Of a stretch of DNA of 64,000 bases, positions 23,801 through 35,800 are shown piece by piece (within the stretch, counting starts at the first letter, position 1; each line of letters begins with the position of its first letter). The notes under the pieces are model-generated. The model worked only from the letters and a program-made list of their open reading frames with translations. It was not told where the DNA came from and searched no databases. Source of the DNA: Apteryx mantelli (taxonomy: Eukaryota > Chordata > Aves > Apterygiformes > Apterygidae); NCBI RefSeq assembly GCF_036417845.1, contig NC_089978.1:84872007-84936006 (forward strand). The letters run 5' to 3'. A program made the translations under genes and the position numbers.

Positions 23801-26800
23801 GACAACTGTCTATGAGGCCACACGATGATTTCTACAAAGAACTGTTATATTTAATTCTGGTACAGTACAATGTCTTGGCACCACACATGCTGAACTAAAG
23901 GGGTAGCATGGGAGCAGGAGTGAAAGGCTAGGAAGAGGAACTGCTTAACCTGGCTTTGACATTGAGAAATGTTAATTGAACCATAGCCTGACTGAAAAGC
24001 TATTAGTGAAAGCAGGAAATAGTCTAAGGAAAGAAAGTATACTCCTTAAGATAGGGGCAGTTGCAACAGGCTGTCAGAGCAGACAGAAAATAGTTTTTTT
24101 CCAGTCCAGAGTATTGAGTTAGATATCTTCTCTTTCATTGCAATAGATGTTTTCTATAAATTTTAAAGAGTAAAGCTCTGTAGAAACAAGGCTGAATTAC
24201 TTACCAAGGCAGCAAGTGGCTAAATGTTAACTTTGAAATCAAAGTGATTAGAAAGCCAGGAAATGCAGTTAGAATCGAGGTGTTCCACTTCCAGTTTTGC
24301 TACTGAGCGGTCCATATCACTCTTAAGTTACTTAACCACATCATACCTCAGGCTAATGAATCTGTAAAATGAGCCTAACACTTTCCTACCTGCCAGAGGG
24401 TTTTGACGGATTAATTTTCACACATTATTTTGAAAGCCATGGGTTAAATAACTTGCAAAAAGGTACACAGTTAAGAGGAGATTAAAGCAGCTAATTTCTG
24501 TTTTACAAATAGGATTAAGAACTCAGAAGGGTTGTCTTGCTGTCTCTAAAATAAACTGTCAAAGATCCTAGATGTAAGTACGGACTTGAAGGTTTGTGTT
24601 TTTTCTACTAGCAATAGGCTATACTTGTTACTGTCCAGCTAAATAACCTTTCTTTTATTTTCTTCTATTCCCTACCACAACAAAACCCTTAAGAAGGGAT
24701 CTTCTTATCCCCAACAACAAAATTAATTGAAACAGTCAAAACTAATAAATATTAAGAAATCACCTTGCTTGGTGGAACCTTAAGTGAAAACCTGCTGTAG
24801 AAATTATAGTGCTCTAAACATAATCCATATTCAGATATATATATACATCTCTGACAGCGCTGTAGAGGAAACAAAATACACAGGTGAGCCCAATGTAACC
24901 AAGGTTCTGCATCACTTACACCACACAGACACCAATATCCACATAAGAAAACACATAGACTGCTGGAAAATTTATCCAGACTGCACACTTGTGTCATCTG
25001 ACAGAATTAAAAAGCCAGCAAGTTGCTGACCACTACTGAGAAATTAGTGCAGGATCAGGTGCTGGCAGCTGCCTCTAGTAAGGATCAAGCCTACAGCAAT
25101 AAGATTAGATACAGACCAGCTGACTCTGGGCTCCCATCCCCCAAAACAGCTCCAATCTGTCACTGATGGCAACAGTGCTGACGCCAGACAAAGACACCAG
25201 TGCTAGAGCAAACAGAAGGATTACTTAAATCTATATATAACTGTATCTGTATACACACATACATATATACATCACACAGGCAGAGGAGACCGAACACATT
25301 TCAGCTTCTCAAAGAAACGTTCAAATGCAGAAGTGTTTCTTAAAAAAAAAAAAAAAAAAGGAAAACAATGAAGAAACATGGGTTTCACTACCAAGACAGC
25401 TTTTACATGTGCTCTGAATAGAAATTAAGTACATGCACTTAGAAGAAAGTGCTCCATGATGTATAGAGTGCTAGGGAGGGGAGGAGGAAAGGAGGAGGAA
25501 AAAAGAGTAAGAAAAAAGATTTAGCTTGCACCAGCTTTCTAGATCAAAATTCTCACATTAGAACTTTACACTGAAATTCCTTTCCTGACTCCAGCCACAG
25601 ACGACACTGCTGAATTCAAGTTTGTTTTATTTTAAGATATGGCAAAGCAACTCAATAATATATGCAGGGAAATCCATGACTTTGTTTTCAAAAAAATCTT
25701 TGTTTTTTAAATGCTTTTGATAAACTGCAATCATTTTTTTTTTTTTTTTTGAAAGAAAGCAGAATATATTCAGGCTATGAACCAACATTTCAGTTAAACA
25801 GCAGCTCCTTTAGTCAATATTACTGCAGACAGGCAGAATTAAATAAAAACACTGATCCAGATAAAATTCATCTCATCAGGTAAACACATATGTTTGTCAT
25901 GCTACTGGTAAGCTACAGTGGGCAGCCTGACCAATCATTTTGTAAGGGGCATCTGGACAGAAGGTCAAACTAACGAAATCAGCAAAGTATATCACAACTT
26001 GCAAAAGAAAGGGCTAAGAGTTTCCTTCTGACCTTCACTTATTTCCCATTGCTACTCTGCTAAATAATATTACTTACAGGCATCAATATTGATTGACAAA
26101 TTGGTACTTTCAAGCCGTCACAAGAGTTTAAGAGCAATACTAGGAAGCATACAAACAAGATATATATTAAACCCTTGGTTTCTGTTTTCGATACTGCCTT
26201 TCACCTAGCATCACTTCAGCATTCTAGTATATTAAATGGAGTTACTTAAATATCCAAGTTTAATTACTACACTTAGGACTAAAAACACAATAGAAAAACA
26301 GAAAATACTCCAGAGGAAAATTCCAGATGTGCCTCTGTTGTACTTTTGACACTAGAAATAATTCAAGAGTCCGTTGTGGAAGCATAAGTCTAAGCACTGC
26401 CTCCTTTCAAAAAGGCAGCTGGCATTCTGCCTCTTAGAAAATTAATACCAACACTTCTTAGCAAGTGTGAGCTCCATGTCTCCCCTCAGTGATTTCAATG
26501 GGGCAATTCATACGGGAAGAAAGTGAAAGTGACTTGATGAAGAGAAGACTTCACATAAGAAGAGCATCAGACCAAAAGCCCATTGAGGCCAACAGCCTGT
26601 TCAAAACAGAGGTTAGTAGATGATGCCAAGGAAAGAATGCAAAACCAGGGCACGCAGATAACTACATATCACCAGCTTTAACAACTGAGAAATCAGGAAG
26701 AGGCAGATACTTCTTCATGCACTCCACCCAAGCTGGCCAGATGCTCTTCTAGCTACCACCTCAACACCTCCTCCACCAATATGCCACACTTGATGCAGTC

Positions 26801-29800
26801 TCATAGTCTGGATTCTTCCAGAGTTTCTCAGCCTCCTTCCCACCAAGCCACTGGCCAAAAATCCCAAAGAAACAACTACTAAAGAATTTTAAAGCAAGTC
26901 TTCCAATGCATTTGCTTTACTACTGCTCAGCAATTGTTTCAGAAATTGCAGACCCCCTAGAAATGAATGTGATCTGCAAGGCTTGTCCAGAGCAAGAGAA
27001 CAGCAGTGTGGCTTGTTAGCATCTATGAACAACCATATTAAAATCAAGGCCCAAAACATTCTTCAGAGATCTACATGCCTTGGCAAAGTTTCCCCAATTT
27101 CTGTGTGAATACACAGCCAACTTTTAGAGCAACAACCACCATTTCAGCAATTGCAAATGAAATTAAACCCAGAAGGTTCTCATCCAGCTAAACGTGAACA
27201 ATAACAATCAATAGTGTAATATCCATGTTATTTCAGTACAAATCTAATTTCAGTACAAATACCCATTTAAGATTTATTCTTTATTTTACATTGCCGCCAC
27301 GATTTCAGTGCACTGCAGAATGGTGTTTTGACAACTTAAATGTACTTCCTTGAAAATATCAGGGGAAAGCTCTGACACTGGGTAAACAGGTTTTAGTACT
27401 TGGGAGGCAAATAACAGTTATAACACTGATGAACAATTGGATCAAACTGTATTGAGTACTTCACATGGTGTGTTCCTGAGAGGTAGGGAAGGGCTATTAG
27501 CCCCATATTATAGGTCAAAATCCACAAAGCAACTCTGGGCACAAACTCCTAGAACAGAAGGCGATTTAGATCTCCTGGAATGGGATTCACAGAAGATCGC
27601 ATCACAAGGCAGCTCAGGTACTTAACCCAGCCATTGGCAAAGACAGACTGACAACATTCCCTTGCACACTGAGGTTTAAGATATGTCTTTCTTTGGGTAT
27701 GAATGACTCGCTCACCTTTACTTTGAAGGCATGGCTGGAAGAGAAAAGTTATTCTTTTGGATATCTGTTTCTAAATTCCACCCATGTTGAAAGTTTTTGT
27801 GGCTCCAGTCCCACGTGACATGTGCAAGGCCATGATGGAAGTCTGTAAAGGTCACCCATGTCCGAGATGGGTAGCCTAACAGCCTCTGTCCATCTCTCTC
27901 ACTTGATTTTGAGCATGTGAGGAAGTGAGTTTCGAAAAGACCCAGGCAGAAGTCTCTGAAATCTCACTTTCTGCCTCCAGAGCTCCAACAATTCCATTAT
28001 GACAATAGACAAAAATTCCATCTGAATGTTTCTGATAAGACCAACAAACAGTGAAAGACACTGAAAAGCAAATGGTGTCTCTGAAGTTTTGGCATTAATG
28101 AAACCCTATTAAAATTAGCAGGGGTAACTTGCGTGTCTTCAAGCAAATCTGTATGAGAGGTTTATAAAAAAAAAAAATTCAAACGTTAAATACTTGAGAT
28201 ACTTTGTTCCCATGCTCTGTCCCTTGGACTGTCACTTGAGAGTATCATGCTGAAGAGGTATGAATTCAGAATCATCAGCACAGAACTGAGTCAGAGCTCT
28301 CTCCTAAAATAAAACCTTTCAGCGATCCAGAAATGCTGCATGTGGCACCTACATGGAACCACTAATCAACAAAGTTTAGAGGCAATGGAAAAGTACATTA
28401 ACTGTGAACACAGACTGCCTGAGACCAGCGGCTAGCACAGAGCAGCTTTTATACTGCTTTTCTCTAGTGCTGTGTCTGTCAGAATAGTCTCACCTGCTCT
28501 TTTCCATAGCAGCTGCAGCTGCTTTCACAGGCTCCCCTGCAGGGACAAAGAATGAAGAGAAAATTAGTGGAGCCACTCAGAGCAGCTGCAGATGCTAATG
28601 GAATAAGTAAGCAGGCAGACTTGCCTTCATGAAGTTACCAGCACCAGTTCTCAGTAAAAGTAGGTTCAACAGCATGTCTTTTGGTCACGGAGATAACATC
28701 TAATTTAACAGTTAAGCAAAAGGCTGGGATTAACAACTCTTCTCAGACCATACGCTTTGCTCTTCTACCACTCAAGCCTTTTGCTTACTTCCAGATGAGG
28801 TACTCAAAATCCCTTATAAACATGAACAAGTTGAGCCTCTCAACAAACCACCTGAGGTATGCACTATCTCCATTGTACTACTGGGAATACACTGGGGCAG
28901 ACAAAAAGGGTGACATATTCAAGCACAGGTTTCTAAAGTTTCATATTCTCCTAACAAGACAGCCACTGAGACATTCTTCATTTCCACCAAATGTAGGAGG
29001 AAATGGAGATGCTTGCCACCTTGGCATTCCTCTTAAAGCAGTGTCTACCCTACAGGTACGCTGAACCACAGGAGCTTCTTCCATGCAGCCAGCTATAAAC
29101 CTGCTGCAACTCAAGCATCAGTCACCTGCAGTGTGCTCAGGAAGAGCTGAGCCCAGTGTGGCCACTGGCAGACAGGGCAGCAGTGTTCCAGGGCTCAGCT
29201 CCACCACAATGCCCAGGTTGCGTGTATGAGGGTGCAGTCCACAGCACCCTCAGACACGCCACCTCCAAGCTCCAACTTGGGCCACCCCTTAGCACCTAAC
29301 AGTAAAATGACAGAAAGCCTGGTCTCGCATTTATATACTTTTAGGGGATGTCTGCACTGTTAAAGTCTCAGCCTGAGGCAAAGAACAAACAAGACTTTAC
29401 ATATCCCAATTTCCAGTTCTATATATTAACCCTCACATGACTCTCCTGAGCATGCAGCAAAGGATAGCCACTTCAGAACTGTATCTGGTCCAGTAATGCA
29501 GAAAGCTCACTGTTTCCTCAGCAGCACCTCAAGCCATCTACTGTCTCTCTTCCATTAATTCTTAGAGCAGCAGGTACACCTTTATAGCATAATGCCCACC
29601 GCTTGCAGAATGCATTGAATTGCTAGGAAAGTCATAGGCCCACAGCCTCAGTGCATAGCAAAGCTATACATTTTTCCAAGTACAAGCTCTATTTCAAGTA
29701 TGAGATCCAAGGACATTTTCTTGACTATAAAATACTCCAGGAAAGTCTGTGTTCCCAAACTGATGCTCTTAGTACAAAGAAAACTTTGTCCTTTATGAAA

Positions 29801-32800
29801 CTGATATAAAACTATGGACAACTGTTGCTTTCCAAATGCAATTCAGAATCTGTATTTTTGCAAGTACAGTTCCCCCCCCCCCCCCCAATATAAACATGGT
29901 GAAAATTGTGGCACTTTTCCTTGTTTCCCTCTCAGGGAGGCATTTTCCTGCTCTTGGCTTCCAGTACGAAATAACACAACCTCTATATTGGACACAGTGT
30001 GTACACTCGAGAAGATTCTGCTGCTACAGGAAACATCATTTACTTCTGAAACGTTACAGAGAAGTCTACAAATGCAAGCCTGATAAAATGTTCAATCCTC
30101 AAGAGCAAGGATATGGTACAAAGGGAGAGGTTTCCACATTTCTTCTTCAGTTCACGAAAGAACATGTCTCAAAGCCATCTCTTAAGCATCCACACACATT
30201 GCAGAGAAAACTTATGTCATAGACGTTCTTCAGAAGTTTCAACAATTCAGTGAAAAGATTTTGTTCATGTGAAACAGGGCTGGTAAAGCCATGAAAGTCA
30301 AGCAGACATTTATAAGGTCAGATATAGTGCACTGCTACACTGCTTTGACAGACTAGGGTACAGCAGAAGTGAAGGAGATGCTGGAGACCAAAAATAAGAA
30401 TCTGAACTCAAGTCTGGTGGAAAAGAGGCAGAGGAAAAACAGGGAGAAGCATTTACCCAAACTGAAGGAAAAAGGAAAAAACCCACGGTGGCAAACAACC
30501 TGCATAGCAGTCAGTATTTTCCAAAGCACCACAAAGGCTTTAAAGAAGAATAAAATCAAAAGCTTCATGGATTTGGTGCTATTCAAGTAAGTTAAAAACA
30601 TGGAAAATTCCATCACCCTCACTTCATGGAACAGGCAGAGGCAACAGTCATCTTTCAGAGAGAAAGATACCTGAAGGGAAAAAACCCTACAAATTGCAGA
30701 TTTGAGACAAGCATCTTCGTTCACCAATGCCTTTCATTTTTTTTAGCGGTTTTCCATCTGGCTTGAAAACTTTAAGTTTAGGCAATATTATTTTGGGAGA
30801 AGCTGGAGGGTATGTGTTGGCAATACAAACAGAGGCTTTAATGGAAAAAACTAGTCATGGCATTAACAATTGACAGACTAATATCCTTCAGTAATGAACT
30901 GATGTGACTGCAGCTTCCTTTGCTTCTCTCTTTTTAACTAAAGGACACTATCTCATTGCCTGTTGACTACTACAGAATGGTTCTCTATGCACTTGTAATG
31001 CTGTATTAAGTCAATTACATTAGTCATTTTCTCTTTAATACCATTTATGTAAAAAAAGGGAAAAAAGAAAACCAGCATAAAGACAAACTACATATTTCAA
31101 AGGCTAAATTTAAAAGTGTAATAAATAAAATATGTGCAACTAGACAATATACCAAGCTGTTAGACCTGGGAATTTTCTTTTCCTGGTTTTTGGTCCTTTT
31201 AATTGTTAAAAGCTACTTGCAAATATAAAAAGGCTACTTACTGTATTCTGTCCTTTACATCCAGGATGCTTGGGGAATCAAAGTACACTAGCTAGGTCTG
31301 ACAGGTATGACAATGCAGAAAAATGACTTCATGCTTTTCACCAGCCTGAGGGAAGACTTTTAAATGCAACTAAAAACAACCCCAAGAAGCAAAGTATATT
31401 AGGATCACCAGTTATATGAAGAACCAAAACAGCAGGCTAGCCTGACACCTACAGAAAAAAAGAATAAAATAATGGAATCACTATGGTTGCATATGAAGAA
31501 ATAACTGAAGATTCTTTATAACCTACTGTAGAAAAGAAATTAAACTGTCTGTAAGGGATTTTAACTGAATGGCTTTGTTTGCAGTATATCTAGAGCATGG
31601 GATAGGTTTGTTGTGCATTAATGTGTCTCACTGAGTTCATACAGTAAAACTTTGCTCACAATTAGTTTGGGGCATTCCAGGAACACATAACTTGACAGCA
31701 ACACATGACATAATATAAAAACTAGGAAGAATTTGACCTGAATTCAAAGACCAAAAAAACCTGTTTGTGAAAAGCTCTCCCTGCTGAAGTGTTAAATCAT
31801 GCAGAGAGACTCAGAGTTTGCCAGTTTCAAAGGCTTTACTGTACAAGTCAGTGAGTCACTGCAAATGCTCACTGCGAAAACAAAATTTAGTACATAATTT
31901 AGAAATCCGCATGTTCTTGAAGTTTGTGGTAGTTACTGAAAAATGAAATAAACCTGTTTTTCTTCTTCTGTCAGTCTGACATGGCAGCTTCCTTCACTTT
32001 CCAACTCTTCTCTTTGCAATTAATGTTAATACTGGTATTCCACCATCCAGACACAACTGCCTTTCCTGCCTCCACCTTCACCCTGATAAGTCTTCCACAC
32101 TAAGAGTTTGTGAGATCCTCTCTGCTGATGTCAGTGATCACTGCTATCTCCAGCAGATTCTACATCGGGCATTAGAAGCGAGAGTTTGACATGAACTAGG
32201 ATTCATTTTAGTCCATTTCATTACCTTTTCACATGTGGATGAGACATGGCTTGTGTGGGGGAATCAACCATATCTAACTTGGTAAATCAAGACTTCCATC
32301 ATGTATATGCCCAAAATATGCTGCCTTAAGGCTGTGTAGTATTTCCTAATTTTGCAGGGCTTCAAAAGCACCAGAATAATGGCAGTCATCCTTCAGAGAT
32401 AAATCAGTCCTCTACCCTCTGTACCAGTACCCTCTTCCTTACATGTGAAATTCCCCTTTCTTTTTGGCCCATTGCTATTTGTTTCCCACACACCTTCATA
32501 CACTTCAGTAAGTTGTCAATTAACATATAGCAAGTTTTTGCATAGCATTCATTTTAAAACAAGAGCAAACCAGGTGTCTGCTTCCAAATGCACAGCAAGG
32601 TGCAGAGGTCAAAGGCTGGGAACTCCACCTGGAGCCCTCTGTCTATGTCAGAGAAGGAAAACTTCACGCACAGCCCTGCCCTTAACACGTCCTAACAGCT
32701 GCCTTGTACTTTGTCCGTTTATCAAGGTGGCTATTGTGTATTCTCCTCTGACATGTCCAAAACTTTCCACTCAGTTTAGAGAAAACTTAAACTCTTATCT

Positions 32801-35800
32801 CAACATTATAAATGTTTCTTTCAGAGATGGATGCCTAAATTTCAGGCACTGCTGAGCTTTACAGTGCCCAAGTTCCTTTACAGATCTACTCATACAGTGG
32901 AGGATTACTGCCCAAGACCTACAGTTCGGGATTGAAAGTAAAGGTGTCAGAGAGAAAATATTAAGTAACTGTGTTTTTTGTGTGTATCTGCATTATCTCC
33001 ATTTTCCTTGAGGATCAATAAAAAAGCTAAAATGATTCTTCAACACATTATGAAAGATATAACCTGATAGTGTCATTGATCTCAGCTTAATGAACCCCTA
33101 AATTTCATTTTGCTTAGAAACAGACCCAGGATAATGAATAACGCTATCTCATAAAAGTGGAGTAGTACTGCCTTCAACAGGGTCTCCATACAGCTCACCA
33201 TTTCCACACCATCAGGAAAATGAATATTCTTCTCCTGCTGCTGCTTATATTATTTCTTCTGATAAACTTCAACAGAATTAAAAATGTATTTCATTTCCTT
33301 CCTCCCCATTGAAAGAAACAAAACTATTTCTGCAAAAGCTCATATTGTATTTTTAATTACTGACAAAATTAGCATTTAGATAGCACCATTCACCAAAGAA
33401 TTCTGTAACATTTTTAAGTTTCAATTAAATCAAGCACTGTACTTGTTTAATTTTTGCTTGCTTTGAAGAATTATTATCATCACTTTACCAGGGAAACAAC
33501 AAAGAAACTGAGGAACACAGAAACTAAAGGCCAGAGTCTGCTTTCCCAGAGTCTGCTTTCATTTGCACCAAGATCTGCAATACTGTCACTGAAGCGAATG
33601 GAATTACATTTACCCAGAACTAGGCTAGTAAATGGCACAGGGTTGAGACCTAATTATTCCAAAAGGTTCCAAGTACCTATGTGGCAGAAGGAACAAGGGT
33701 CAAATCTCTCTGTTCTCAGTCACAAGCCTTTTCTTGATCCACTTGCTCATCGTAAAGAATCAAATCATATTTTTAGCAAGAACAGCAAGTGAGAGGTCAG
33801 GAAGACATAAAATATCAATACCAAGGTTATATAGGATATTTGTGACAAAGAGTCTCTGAGCCCAGATTTCCCAATTTCCAGCATACAACTTTAATCACTA
33901 ACACACCTTTAAACAGCACTAACCATAAAGACAGAATAAACCCAAAGAAAGCGTACTGCATTTCTAGACTTAGCCATGCATCTCAAAGCATCCTGTACCT
34001 CTTCAAAGGAACACTTCAACAGAGAACAGCAAACTCATTCTGCAAAAGCAGAACTATGCTGAGGAGAAAGGGCTGCATGTCAGGCACTACCTCTGAGCTC
34101 CGTAACTTGCATTCCTCTGCTAACTAGAGAAGTTGTGCGTCACACTGAAGGAAGTATGAAGTTAAGCTGGGGTGTGTCAGTTCACTAGATACCCTCTGAT
34201 CAAAGAATTAAATGTAATTTTAACTCTCCCTCCCAATCATTGCCTTTATTTTGCATTTTTAGAGCATCTCTTTCAGTATGCAGAACAAGTTCTATTCAGC
34301 ATTGTGGGTATCTCCTATGTGACTTACGTGGGAAGAATTACTTTCATCATGCTGTTTTCTTAAAACAGATAATAAATTTTCCTGCAACATTTGTATATGA
34401 AGTAAACTGTCAATAAAGTACAACATAATCCTTTATTTCCTTTAAGATTTCACAGAAATGAAATTGACCAATAACTCTGAGAATCAAGACCTGAAAAAAA
34501 TCTCAAGTCTTTGTCTTATGTCCCCTGCTTAAGGACTTGTGTCCAGATCAAGATACAAAACAAAGAAAAACTTCTGATACAGTACAGAATGCAGAGGACC
34601 TGAAGGATGCAGGGGAAGTAGAGACAGGTCTTGGAATTTTGCTGTTGGGTTAGCCAAAGAACAACAAATAAAATAGCTGATCCATATCATAAAGTACATT
34701 GAGGTTTACCCTAGGGTGTAGTAAAGTGCTTCCTCTGGGTTCCCCTTTCAGAGATATATCATGTAATTAGATTTAACCTTAAAAATTCTGTAGTTTTGAC
34801 AATATTTTAGATTGAATACCATTAAAAAAGTCCTCCGGCTAACCTAAATCTTAAACTCTAGTTTTAAAATTTGGCATGAATTAATTTTGGATTTAGAAAT
34901 ACAAGTATATGTATATATACTTTTAATGGAAAAGCTGACTGATTAAATATTGTTTTAAAATTTAAGCAAATCTTTGTGAGATAAACCAAAGGATACTTAG
35001 AAAAGGAAGGCAAGAAACTGCAAAAGACTCATCGAGTGACTCCTAAGAGAATGAATTCTGAAATGAAATAGCAGTGCCATCTGTGCAATTAAGAAGGGCA
35101 CTGAACATTCTACCCATGGACAAATTTTCTTCAGAACTGAAGATGAATATTGTCTTCTCCTCTTTACAGTCATCATCTTTTCTCTGTCACAGAAAAACCT
35201 TCAAACATTTTCTGAGCCTTATTTCTAACGAATGGTACTGACCTAAGTGCACCCACGAGTTTTGCCTGGTTCATTCTGTCTGGCTTACTCATTTGCAGTG
35301 TCCCCTACTTTTTTAAATTGTTACAAATACTCTAAACACTGAAGTTATCCATCACCCAATGTGATGGCCACCAAGCACCAGAAAATATACAACAAACATG
35401 GACTTACGCAGTTCCTCCCGGTGCCTCTCTGTCTGTGCAAAAAACTGGCGAAGTTCTTCTGTGATCTCCATGTTACTCAAGTCATATTCTATCTCCTCTT
35501 CGGACTCAGAGTCCTCCTCCATTTCAGAGTCCCTTTCAGCATCCTCCCTCTCTAGGTGGGCACCCCTGTACTGCTGAGCTCCCCCATGGTACTTAGCTCT
35601 GCCACATGGGCTGTAGCTGGAAAAACAGTTGCGGGTACGTGGTAGGTCATTTCCATCCCAATCTGAGTAACGGCTACTTGGAGAGGCTGCAGAAGGATGC
35701 CACGGTAAGTGATAGAAGGGCTCCATGGCTTTCCTGTAGGCTTTCTGATGCTTATGCATCCAGCGCATGGCTAGATCATAGTGCTTCCAGTATCTTGCAT

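Larger units (their letters stand above)
17806..35407 (-). other. GEMIN8 long intron, about 17.6 kb
   Basis: AT-rich sequence without a recognisable second gene. It holds an ancient repeat (26550-26850), homopolymer runs (25342-25359 A, 25734-25750 T, 29872-29886 C), a 17-bp tandem duplication (22657-22690) and an 8-bp inverted repeat AGGGACCT/AGGTCCCT at 21754-21779. The open frames inside it (for example near 28.7, 29.9 and 32.5 kb) have no family resemblance that I can see. Confidence 0.7.

Noticed and set aside
28681..29064. 127-codon plus-strand frame
   Set aside because: No recognisable family and no transcript signals; intronic chance frame.
29836..30222. 128-codon plus-strand frame with a hydrophobic segment ([14 protein letters not shown]) and several Cys
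   Set aside because: It resembles a small secreted protein, but it crosses a poly-C run, has no matching family pattern or splice support and sits inside the GEMIN8 intron.
32445..32855. 136-codon plus-strand frame
   Set aside because: No domain, low-complexity composition and no splice signals; consistent with chance.
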